Source: Candidatus Elusimicrobium euhamitermitis (lineage in GTDB: Bacteria > Elusimicrobiota > Elusimicrobia > Elusimicrobiales > Elusimicrobiaceae). Taken from it: DNA of 8,264 nucleotides. The stretch spans positions 1 through 8,264 of the forward strand of contig JAIRUU010000040.1 of assembly GCA_031254225.1 (NCBI GenBank), read 5' to 3'. The notes under the pieces were generated by a model, which did no database searches, was not told the origin of the DNA, and was given only the letters and a program-made list of their open reading frames with translations. The position numbers were made by a program, and so were the translations under genes. Positions 1-6,182 of this stretch are shown piece by piece (position 1 is the stretch's first letter; every line of letters begins with the position of its first letter).

Positions 1-101
1 GAACGAAGCGAGCGAATCAAGAGGACTGCGAAGCACCCAGCCAAAGGCGTTGTGAAATAATGTGTGATTTTTTAGAAAAATCACTCGGAGAGAACATCAT
101 A
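1..101 (+). other. Leader of the transketolase gene, with a small hairpin
   Basis: This stretch lies upstream of the preferred transketolase start. Bases 64-72 (GTGATTTTT) and 76-84 (AAAAATCAC) form a perfect 9-bp hairpin with a 3-nt loop. It sits just before the ribosome binding site GGAGAG (87-92), so it could influence initiation. Bases 1-50 are rich in CGAAGCGAGCG-type sequence like that in the palindromic repeats elsewhere in the window, so they may be the tail of a repeat. The transketolase frame has no stop back to base 1, and frame 1 encodes 19 codons ending in TAA at 58-60. An upstream gene ending here is therefore possible but unproven. No convincing promoter was seen. Confidence 0.4.
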
Positions 102-2435
102 ATGAGCGAGAATTTTATAATAGGCGTTAAACGCGCGAGGTATATTAATGCGGCAAGCGGCGACATTTTGGCTTTACACAAAATGCCCGCCGGAGAAAAA
201 GAAAAATTTGAAAAGTTTGACATTATTTACCGCGCGCTTTGCGCGGTTTTGTATAATTTCGCGCCGCTGTCCGGCCACCCGGGCGGCAGCATTTCCTGCG
301 GGCGTTTTGTGCAGAATCTTATTTTTAACGAAATGGCCTATACTCTTTCCAATCCGTCGGACAATAAGGCCGATATTATTTCTTACGCCGCCGGCCACAA
401 GGCGCTGGGCCTCTACGCCATGTGGGCGCTGCGCAATGAGTGCGTTTCTTTAACAAAACCCGCGAATTTAGCCAAAGATATTAAAGACCAGATGAGGCTG
501 GAAGATTTGCTCGGCTTCCGCCGCAATTCAGTCACGCCCACGAAATTTTTTAAAGAGTTCCGCGTCAAACCGCTCGGCGGCCATCCGGAGCCTGTTGTTC
601 CTTTTGTAAAAATAAGCACGGGCGCGAGCGGCGTGGGTTTCGGCGGCGCGGTGGGCATGGCTTTCGGCGCGTCGGACGCGTTTGAAAAAAACTGTCCCGT
701 CGTAAATATTGTTGAAGGCGAGGGCGGGCTTACCGCGGGCCGGTGTTCTGAAGTTATTGCCATGGCCGCGGGCGCGAACCTGGATAATCTTGTCGCGCAT
801 ATTGACTGGAATCAGGCGTCAATAGATTCAGACAAAGTATGCTCCGACGGAGTTACCCCGGGCGACTATGTGCAGTGGACGCCCATGGAACTTTTTTATA
901 TCAATGACTGGAACGTAATTTTTGTGCCGGAAGGCCATAATTACGAACAGATTTACGCCGCGCAAAAAACCGCGGCGGCCTTAAAAAACGGCCAGCCGAC
1001 GGCAATTGTTTATAAGACGATAAAAGGCTGGAAATACGGTTTGGAGGGTAAAAGTTCGCACGGCTCGGGCCACAAATTCGCGTCGGACGAATATTATAAA
1101 ACGCTGGCCGAGTTTGAGGCGGCTTACGGTTTGCAAATCCCGCGCTTTTGCGGGGATGCTACGCCGCAGGGCATAGAAGATTGTTACTGGAACACGCTGC
1201 TTGTCATAAGAGAAGCTCTTAAAAAAACGCCGGAGCCGGCGGCATTTATAAATTCCAAAATTGAGAACGCGGCGGAAAAACTTAAAATTAAAAATCCCGT
1301 TCCGTCTGTCCGGCTCGGCAAAACGGAAGACGTTTATACAAAATTTGAATCTTTTAAACCGCCCAAAGAATTTATTTTTGAGACGGGCAAAGCCTATACC
1401 TCGCGCGGCGCGCTGGGCGACGCTCTCGGGTTTATAAACAGGGAAACCAAAGGAACTATGCTCATAGGCTCCGCGGATTTATACGGCTCCACAAACGCAG
1501 CAAACGCGGCCAAAGATTTCCCGAAAGGTTTTTATAATAAAAATACAAACCGTCTCAGCAGGCTTGTCGCCGACGGCGGCATTTGCGAGGACGGGCTTAA
1601 CGCGGCGGCCGCGGGCATTTCGGCTTTCGGCTCGCACATAGGCGTGGCGGCGTCTTACGCGGCTTTTGCAAGTTTTGGCCACGTTGCAATGCGGCTGCAC
1701 GCCATAGGGCAGGAGGCAAAACATCTTGCGCTCGGCGCGGAGATAAATACCGTCATACAGTTTAACGGGCATACGGGCGTGCCGACGGGGGAAGACGGCC
1801 CCACGCACGCGGACCCGCAGGCTTTGCAGCTTTTCCAGCAGAATTTTCCGAAGGGACTGGCAATTTGTCTGACGCCGTTTGAAGTTGACGAAGTCTGGCC
1901 GCTGGTTACTTACGCGCTGTCAAAACGTCCGGCGGTGCTTGCGCCTTTTGTCATACGCTCGTCAGAGAAATTTTTGGACCGCGCCGCGCTCGGTTTAGGC
2001 AAAGCGGAAGACGCGGTAAAAGGCGTTTACAGGCTGCTTGACTGCGGCGGGAAAAGCGACTGCGATATCATTATCCAGGGCGCGGGCGTCGCGCGTAATT
2101 TTATTAACGGCGCGCTGCCTGAACTTAAAAAAACAGGAGTTAAAGTTAACGCCTGGTACGTAACCAGCCGCGAACTTTTTGATTTGCTGCCGGCGGACGA
2201 GCAGGAAAAAATACTGCCGCTGGCCGCGCGCCAAAGAGCTTTCGGCCTGACGGATTTTACGTTCCCCACCGTCGCGGATTTGATATTGTCGGACAAAGGC
2301 AAAAAGTATACCATGTGGCCGCATAAAAACGGACGCTACCTCGGCAGCGGCAAGCCCGCGTATCTTTATGAGGAAGCGGGGCTTGACGGGCATGGTATAA
2401 TACTTAATATAACGAATTTTATCAAGGAGAAATAA
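102..2435 (+). CDS. tkt: Transketolase, long divergent form (thiamine diphosphate dependent)
   Basis: The product is a cytoplasmic thiamine-diphosphate enzyme expected to move two-carbon ketol units between sugar phosphates in the non-oxidative pentose phosphate pathway. From the start at 102 it has 777 residues, against about 660 for classical transketolases. Extra length lies at the N-terminus and between the first two domains. Landmarks visible in this numbering are SGHPGG (57-62), AGHKALG (97-103), GGHPEP (159-164), a cofactor-binding GEGGLTAGR near 206-214 with Asn237 (DWNQASID), the catalytic Glu496 in GICED, His557, and GEDGPTH (563-569). The usual GDG reads GEG, and the Glu normally found four residues after that Asp is Ala212. 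The start at 102 is preferred over the in-frame ATG at 60 because GGAGAG sits 9 nt before it. The frame stays open upstream to the window edge. The gene is followed after 2 nt by the PPC-domain gene. A related ketolase activity cannot be excluded, but the residue pattern fits transketolase far better than phosphoketolase. Confidence 0.9.
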   Translation: MSENFIIGVKRARYINAASGDILALHKMPAGEKEKFEKFDIIYRALCAVLYNFAPLSGHPGGSISCGRFVQNLIFNEMAYTLSNPSDNKADIISYAAGHKALGLYAMWALRNECVSLTKPANLAKDIKDQMRLEDLLGFRRNSVTPTKFFKEFRVKPLGGHPEPVVPFVKISTGASGVGFGGAVGMAFGASDAFEKNCPVVNIVEGEGGLTAGRCSEVIAMAAGANLDNLVAHIDWNQASIDSDKVCSDGVTPGDYVQWTPMELFYINDWNVIFVPEGHNYEQIYAAQKTAAALKNGQPTAIVYKTIKGWKYGLEGKSSHGSGHKFASDEYYKTLAEFEAAYGLQIPRFCGDATPQGIEDCYWNTLLVIREALKKTPEPAAFINSKIENAAEKLKIKNPVPSVRLGKTEDVYTKFESFKPPKEFIFETGKAYTSRGALGDALGFINRETKGTMLIGSADLYGSTNAANAAKDFPKGFYNKNTNRLSRLVADGGICEDGLNAAAAGISAFGSHIGVAASYAAFASFGHVAMRLHAIGQEAKHLALGAEINTVIQFNGHTGVPTGEDGPTHADPQALQLFQQNFPKGLAICLTPFEVDEVWPLVTYALSKRPAVLAPFVIRSSEKFLDRAALGLGKAEDAVKGVYRLLDCGGKSDCDIIIQGAGVARNFINGALPELKKTGVKVNAWYVTSRELFDLLPADEQEKILPLAARQRAFGLTDFTFPTVADLILSDKGKKYTMWPHKNGRYLGSGKPAYLYEEAGLDGHGIILNITNFIKEK

Positions 2436-2437
2436 CA

Positions 2438-2866
2438 ATGGCTGAAGAAAAACCGTATTTAACGGGCAGAACCTATATTTTCAGGCTGCAGAAAGGCAAA
2501 GATTTACTGGACGCGCTGACGGCGTTTTGTCATGACAACCAGGTCAAGTGCGGCATTATAAGCGGCATAGGCGCCGCGGAAAACGCGACGATAAATTATT
2601 TTGACCAGGTTAAAAAGAAATATGAAAAAGTTACGCTTAACCAGGAACTGGAAATAGCGTCTCTGACGGGCAACGTCAGCATCAAGGATAACCGTCCGTT
2701 CGTCCACGCGCACATTGTGCTGGCGGACAAAGCGGGAAATACCAAGGCTGGGCATCTTGTGATAGGCACAAAAATATTTTCCGCCGAGATTTTTATACAG
2801 GAACTGGTCGGCGAGCCTAAAGTGCGCAAGGAAGACAAAGTTACAAAACTGCAGCTCTGGATGTAA
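2438..2866 (+). CDS. PPC-domain (DUF296) protein, probable DNA-binding
   Basis: This is a 142-residue single-domain protein of the PPC/DUF296 family (plants and prokaryotes conserved domain). The family pattern is clear: an SGIGAAENATINYFD segment (residues about 42-56), KYEK before the EIASLTGNVS strand (71-80), and the PFVHAHIVLAD...AGHLVIG core near 87-109 with its conserved histidines. Plant members are the AT-hook proteins, where this domain trimerises. Bacterial members are short and lack the AT-hook, as here, and their role is largely unknown, though some are annotated as DNA-binding. AGGAGA at 2425-2430 lies 7 nt before the ATG, inside the end of the transketolase gene. The 2-nt gap after the transketolase stop implies co-transcription and translational coupling. 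The family call is secure; the function is not. Confidence 0.88.
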   Translation: MAEEKPYLTGRTYIFRLQKGKDLLDALTAFCHDNQVKCGIISGIGAAENATINYFDQVKKKYEKVTLNQELEIASLTGNVSIKDNRPFVHAHIVLADKAGNTKAGHLVIGTKIFSAEIFIQELVGEPKVRKEDKVTKLQLWM

Positions 2867-2886
2867 GTTTTTTAATTAAAGAAGAT

Positions 2887-2918
2887 AAAAAAGCCACGGC
2901 AACTACCGTGGCTTTTTT
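2887..2918. terminator. Bidirectional intrinsic terminator between convergent genes
   Basis: A perfect 13-bp stem pairs AAAAAAGCCACGG (2887-2899) with CCGTGGCTTTTTT (2906-2918) around a 6-nt loop. The A-run and T-run make it a terminator in both directions. It serves the transketolase/PPC unit on the plus strand and the small membrane protein gene on the minus strand, whose stop codon lies in the loop. Confidence 0.9.
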
Positions 2919-3163
2919 CCATACTGCCAATGGAGAGCGAGGGCGGGAATCAGGAACAGCGTTATTATAAGCGTTTTTAATATGCCGAATAACAAAAGCA
3001 GCGCCATAGTGATATCGCCGGTGCCGAACAGAAACCTGCTGTACGCCGCCAGAAATTTCGGGAACGCGGCGCAGAATATTATTCCCGCCAGCAGTATTAT
3101 AAAACCTATTAACGTCATTTTGTAAAATAAGTTTCTAAGTTCAATCATTTTTTCTTTTTCCAT
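2903..3163 (-). CDS. Small integral membrane protein, unknown function
   Basis: The 86-residue product is strongly hydrophobic. A charged N-terminus (MEKEKMIELRNLFYK) precedes a first membrane segment at about residues 15-35. A second hydrophobic stretch at about 50-78, rich in Leu and Ile, may hold one or two further helices, and a short basic tail (YGKKPR) follows. No family is recognised. The ATG at 3163 is supported by an AGGGGG ribosome binding site (3172-3177 on the complementary strand) about 8 nt upstream. The last two sense codons and the stop lie inside the shared terminator hairpin. The gene stands alone, convergent to the transketolase unit. Length, SD and hydrophobicity support a real gene, but no role can be proposed. 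Confidence 0.7.
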   Translation of the reverse strand: MEKEKMIELRNLFYKMTLIGFIILLAGIIFCAAFPKFLAAYSRFLFGTGDITMALLLLFGILKTLIITLFLIPALALHWQYGKKPR

Positions 3164-3228
3164 AATTAATACCCCCTGTTTTTTTGTTTTTCAATATAAA
3201 AAAGTTATCAAGAGCCCACGGCATAATT

Positions 3229-3359
3229 AATAAAGTCATCCTGAGCCGCCGCAGGCGGCGTGAGGATCTTCTTTTATAAACCGCTGTTGTTTTCAAGTAA
3301 AATGTAAAAAACATAATCGTAGATCCTTACGCCCTTTCAGGGCTCAGGATGACTTTATT
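3229..3359. repeat. 131-nt inverted-repeat element (GTCATCCTGAG family)
   Basis: Perfect 19-nt terminal arms, AATAAAGTCATCCTGAGCC at 3229-3247 and its complement at 3341-3359, enclose further pairing. GGCGTGAGGATCT (3257-3269) matches the complement of 3321-3333 with one wobble. Each half carries its own hairpin: GCCGCC/GGCGGC (3245-3259) and GCCCT/AGGGC (3331-3343). The structure looks like a small non-coding palindromic repeat of the dispersed GTCATCCTGAG...GGATCT type, with no coding capacity. Its right arm overlaps the end of the NHL gene. It may act as a transcript-end hairpin, but no T-run follows. Confidence 0.8.
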
Positions 3360-4386
3360 TATTATAAGTAATTTTGCGGATAACGTTGTTGCCGGTGTCG
3401 GCTATATAAACGCTGCCGTCCGGCCCCAGCGCGACGCAGGACGGGTTGTTAAGTTCCGCCATGTCGGCGGGCAGCCCGTCGCCGTAGTAACCGGCGCGGC
3501 CGGTGCCGGCTATCACAGATGTTTCGCCGTTTGAAAATTTTAAGATTTGGTTTCCGCGCGCCTCGTATAAATTGCCGTCCGCGTCAACTGCTGTGCAGCG
3601 CATACTCAGCGGCGGCTCCGGTACGGAGTTAATTATCCCGCGCGGGTCAATTTTTCTTACGGCGTTTTCGGCGTAAACTAAAATATTATCGTCGTCATCA
3701 ATATCCAGCGCCCACGGGCGGGCAATGCCGGCGTTAAGCGCCAGCCCGCCGTCGCCGTTGTTTTTATCTTCGCCGTTTCCGGCAAAAAACGTCAGCAGGC
3801 GGTTTTCATCTACTTTAAAAATGCGGTTTAGCGCGTCGTCTGAAATATAAATATCCCCGCGCGAGTTCCAAATAAAATCCGTCGGGTTTTGAAGGCTGAA
3901 TTTTTCCGCGGAGGAATTATTTTTGGGAAAATCGTTTTTCAGGTTTCCGGCGATAGTCGTTATATCGCCGCTCGGGAAAATTTTTCTGAGGCGGCGGTTG
4001 CCGCAGTCCAAAATATAAATATTTGCATATTCGTCCGCGCGCACGGCGCAGGGGCGGTTTAGCATGGACTGGGAGGCCGTTAAAATATCGTTTCCGGTAA
4101 AACCAGCGCGGCCGATGCCGGCTATGGTACTGATTGTGCCGCGGTTTATGTCAAAAGGAAATTCCGTACGGGCGGGCGCATTCTGCGCGGCGGGAGTTTG
4201 CTGAGGCGGAGGAAAATAAGCGTCCCTTGCCTGAGTTTGTGCGGACGGCCCCGCTGTTTGTTGCGCGGTTACCAGCGCGGCGCGCGCGAATCCTTTTTTT
4301 ACGGCGTAATCCGCAATAAAAACCGTTGAAGCTAGTACCGCCGCCGACAGAAAGAAATACGCCGCTTTTTTAGCCTTGTGATTCAT
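3355..4386 (-). CDS. Membrane-anchored or secreted NHL-repeat beta-propeller protein
   Basis: The 343-residue protein starts with a basic N-terminus and a hydrophobic segment (about residues 9-28), a signal anchor or uncleaved signal peptide. A Gln/Pro/Ala-rich linker (about 40-75) follows. The rest is a run of NHL-type blades. Typical units are ISTIAG...LNRPCAV...ANIYILDCGNRRLRKI (85-136), ITTIAG...LQNPTDF...GDIYISD..LNRIFKV (142-192), LTFFAGNG...IARPWALDI...AVRKID (198-247), a weaker unit at 252-285, and VIAGTGRAG...LNNPSCV...GSVYIADTGNNVIRKI (290-339). Five units are visible. Such propellers usually mediate protein or ligand contacts outside the cytoplasm; no catalytic motif is seen. There is no SD before the ATG, but an extended -10 promoter ends 6 nt upstream. 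The stop codon is supplied by the adjoining inverted repeat. The gene appears monocistronic. Confidence 0.82.
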   Translation of the reverse strand: MNHKAKKAAYFFLSAAVLASTVFIADYAVKKGFARAALVTAQQTAGPSAQTQARDAYFPPPQQTPAAQNAPARTEFPFDINRGTISTIAGIGRAGFTGNDILTASQSMLNRPCAVRADEYANIYILDCGNRRLRKIFPSGDITTIAGNLKNDFPKNNSSAEKFSLQNPTDFIWNSRGDIYISDDALNRIFKVDENRLLTFFAGNGEDKNNGDGGLALNAGIARPWALDIDDDDNILVYAENAVRKIDPRGIINSVPEPPLSMRCTAVDADGNLYEARGNQILKFSNGETSVIAGTGRAGYYGDGLPADMAELNNPSCVALGPDGSVYIADTGNNVIRKITYNK

Positions 4387-4392
4387 AAAACT

Positions 4393-4401
4393 ATTATATC
4401 A
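4393..4401 (-). promoter_or_regulatory. Extended -10 promoter of the NHL gene
   Basis: On the minus strand the sequence TGATATAAT is a perfect extended -10 element. It ends 6 nt before the NHL ATG (4386), so transcription would start at or next to the start codon. No clear -35 hexamer is present at the usual distance, where the sequence is an A-run. No SD is present either. A leaderless mRNA is the inference. Confidence 0.5.
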
Positions 4402-4438
4402 GAAAAAACTAAAATTTTTTTTATTATCTAAAATAATT

Positions 4439-4503
4439 AGAAAAATCGCTGCCGGTCACAGTACTCCGTCCTCAGATTTTTTCCTCTCCCTATGAGGGAG
4501 AGG
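4439..4503. repeat. Palindromic intergenic sequence with two adjacent inverted repeats
   Basis: This is part of the 354-base gene-free stretch 4387-4740. AAAAATC (4441-4447) and GATTTTT (4475-4481) form a gapped inverted repeat around a 27-nt centre that contains CACAGTACTCCG. Directly after it, CCTCTCCCT (4483-4491) and AGGGAGAGG (4495-4503) form a perfect 9-bp hairpin with a 3-nt loop. No T-run follows closely, so this is not a typical terminator. No coding potential was seen here. Confidence 0.55.
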
Positions 4504-4605
4504 ACACAGGAGAGGGTTTTATACACAATATGTACACAAATATGTGCAGTCCCTTTGGAAAAACTCGGCACAAAAAATGGAACTTATTCCTCCGACTAAC
4601 GCTTA

Positions 4606-4660
4606 CCCCTCTCCCGCCCGCCTACGTTTCACTACGGCGCGGCAGGCAAGGGGCGAGGGG
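4606..4660. repeat. Imperfect palindrome with a C/G-rich stem
   Basis: CCCCTC (4606-4611) pairs with GAGGGG (4655-4660). After one mismatch CCC (4613-4615) pairs with GGG (4651-4653), and GCCCGCC (4616-4622) pairs with GGCAGGC (4641-4647) with one mismatch. The inner part, 4616-4639, resembles 7201-7225 in the composite repeat further right. Bases 4504-4605 between the two palindromes hold only a short imperfect tandem, ACACAATATGT (4523-4533) then ACACAAATATGT (4534-4545), and no gene. Confidence 0.55.
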
Positions 4661-4690
4661 AAAGATAACGACGTATGGTTTTGGATATAA

Positions 4691-4722
4691 AAATCGCCGC
4701 CGTTGAAAAACGGCGGCGATTT
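4691..4722 (-). terminator. Intrinsic terminator of the SirB1-like/NfeD/stomatin operon
   Basis: A perfect 14-bp stem pairs AAATCGCCGCCGTT (4691-4704) with AACGGCGGCGATTT (4709-4722) around a 4-nt loop. On the minus strand it lies 18 nt past the stomatin stop codon and continues into TTTTTATA, the expected T-rich tail. Confidence 0.88.
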
Positions 4723-4740
4723 AACTGTAGTATCTGAGTT

Positions 4741-5742
4741 TTATTTTTGGACCGGCGGCCGCGGCTCCTGTTTATTAAGCAGTTCTTTTACCGCGCCTAC
4801 CGCGCCCAAAATGCCGGTGGCTTCATACGGCATGTAAACAAGTTTATTGTCTTTGCCGTCAACCATTTTTTGCAGCGCTTCAATATATTTTAAGCTGATT
4901 AAATACTGCGCCGGATTGCTGTACGCGGCGACGGTGTCAGACACCATTTTGACCGCCGCGGCCTCGCCCTCCGCCACTCTTATGCGGGCCTGCGCCTGAC
5001 CGTCCGCCTCAAGAATCTGGGACTGGCGGGAGCCTTCCGCCCGTTTGATTTCCGACTCTTTAAAACCTTCCGCTTTTAAAATCTGGCTTTGTTTTAAACC
5101 CTCGGCTTCCAAAATAGCCGCGCGTTTATCGCGTTCCGCCCTCATCTGTTTTTCCATGGCTTCTTTAATTTCCTTGGGAGGTATAATGTCCTGCAGTTCC
5201 ACGCGGTTTACTTTGACGCCCCATTTATTGGACGCGTCGTCAAGTATGTGGCGCAGCTCGCTGTTAATGGTTTCGCGCGAGGTCAAAGTCTGGTCCAGAT
5301 CAAGCTGGCCTATGACGTTGCGCAGCGTGGTCTGCGTCAGCTTTTCTATGGCGGTGGGCAGAGAAGTAATTTCATACGTCGCGCGCAGAGGGTCGGTCAC
5401 CTGAAAATAAATAAGCGCGTTGATTTCTATGCCAACGTTGTCTTTTGTAATAACGTTCTGGCGCGGAAAATCATAAACCGTTTCGCGCAGGTCAATGCGC
5501 TCAAGCATGTCCGTGTAGGACATGCTGCGGCCGGCTATTTCCGCCGTTTTTTTCCACTCAATTTTGCGCGGGTTGTCTATAAAAGGTATTATTAAATTTA
5601 TACCCGACGTCAGCGTTTCATGATATTTGCCGAAACGCTCAATAATCATTACCTCGGCCTGCTGTATAACCCTTATGCCTTTTGAAATTATAAAAGCAGC
5701 AAGCAGTATTATTACGACTCCCAATATTATAAGTCCGCTCAT
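4741..5742 (-). CDS. qmcA: SPFH/Band 7 (stomatin/QmcA-type) membrane-microdomain protein
   Basis: The 333-residue protein has one N-terminal membrane segment (residues 3-20) and then an SPFH/Band 7 domain. Family-typical blocks are QAEVMIIERFGKY (28-40), ERIDLRETVYDFPRQNVITKDNV (81-103), AIEKLTQTTLRNVIGQLDLDQTLTSR (131-156), WGVKVNRVELQDIIPP (174-189) and AMEKQMRAERDKRAAILEAEG (195-215). Residues 213-263 form an 11-residue repeat beginning AEG or ADG four times, a predicted coiled coil. A C-terminal tail follows. Such proteins oligomerise on the inner membrane and organise membrane domains or modulate proteases. The ATG overlaps the TGA of the NfeD gene (ATGA, 5739-5742), and GGAGAGG lies just upstream, so the two genes are translationally coupled. 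It is the last gene of the operon, followed by a terminator. The family is certain; the symbol follows E. coli QmcA and is approximate. Confidence 0.92.
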   Translation of the reverse strand: MSGLIILGVVIILLAAFIISKGIRVIQQAEVMIIERFGKYHETLTSGINLIIPFIDNPRKIEWKKTAEIAGRSMSYTDMLERIDLRETVYDFPRQNVITKDNVGIEINALIYFQVTDPLRATYEITSLPTAIEKLTQTTLRNVIGQLDLDQTLTSRETINSELRHILDDASNKWGVKVNRVELQDIIPPKEIKEAMEKQMRAERDKRAAILEAEGLKQSQILKAEGFKESEIKRAEGSRQSQILEADGQAQARIRVAEGEAAAVKMVSDTVAAYSNPAQYLISLKYIEALQKMVDGKDNKLVYMPYEATGILGAVGAVKELLNKQEPRPPVQK

Positions 5743-6173
5743 TTATCCTCTCCTTTTACAGTCAATATTATACCCTCAATTTTTTCAACTTTTACTTCTG
5801 CGCCGGCCGCAATGTCATGCGCGGCCACGGCTTTCCAAAAGTCTCCGTCTATCTGCACGCGGCCGGTATTTTTTTCCGCGTTTATTGCTTCCGTCACCAA
5901 TCCTTTTCTGCCGATAAGCGCGTCAACGTTGGTTTTAGTTTTCCCGTCGCTTCTGTGAAGATATTTAAGCGCAAAAGGCCGCACGGTAAAAAATAAAATT
6001 AACGCCACCACGGCAAAAAATATTGACTGTATCAAAAACGACGCGCCCAAATAAGCCGGCAGCCACGTCGCCATAAACGCAAGGCCTATGCAGGCGAGCG
6101 AAAAGTCCGTCGTAAACATCTCGCCTATAATCAAAATCACGCCTATTATTAACCACCAGTAGTATATCGGCAT
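5739..6173 (-). CDS. NfeD-like membrane protein (short form)
   Basis: The 144-residue product has two or three hydrophobic segments (about 7-20, 24-43 and 46-64), then a charged linker and a C-terminal OB-fold domain (about 80-141). The OB-fold signature is present: TNVDALIGRKGLVTEAI (81-97), GRVQIDGDFWKAVA (104-117), then IAAGAEVKVEKIEGIILTV. This is the short NfeD form (YbbK-like, without the N-terminal ClpP-type protease), which pairs with SPFH proteins and is thought to bind them in the membrane. The start at 6173 is supported by a TAGGAGA ribosome binding site that overlaps the stop codon of the upstream SirB1-like gene (9-nt gap). Its own stop overlaps the stomatin start. The assignment is strong from both sequence and context. 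Confidence 0.92.
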   Translation of the reverse strand: MPIYYWWLIIGVILIIGEMFTTDFSLACIGLAFMATWLPAYLGASFLIQSIFFAVVALILFFTVRPFALKYLHRSDGKTKTNVDALIGRKGLVTEAINAEKNTGRVQIDGDFWKAVAAHDIAAGAEVKVEKIEGIILTVKGEDK

Positions 6174-6182
6174 CAGCGTCTC

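Noticed and set aside
60..101. Earlier transketolase start at the ATG at 60
   Set aside because: No SD precedes it, the added residues run through a hairpin, and the ATG at 102 has GGAGAG at a good distance. The frame is open further upstream, so an N-terminal extension cannot be fully excluded.
1995..2438. Long antisense open frame over the transketolase 3' half
   Set aside because: It is a shadow of the strongly supported transketolase frame, with a composition rich in Arg and Phe and no domain signal.
3231..3358. Possible CRISPR-like repeat pair
   Set aside because: The two similar sequences are inverted rather than direct, there are only two, and no regular spacers exist.
4483..4520. 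CCTCTCCCT hairpin as a terminator
   Set aside because: No T-run follows the stem closely on either strand. The nearest T-tract (TTTT at 4517-4520) is 13 nt away after GAGAGGG.
5045..5595. Plus-strand open frames inside the stomatin gene
   Set aside because: They lie opposite the SPFH frame, which carries clear family motifs, so they are antisense shadows.
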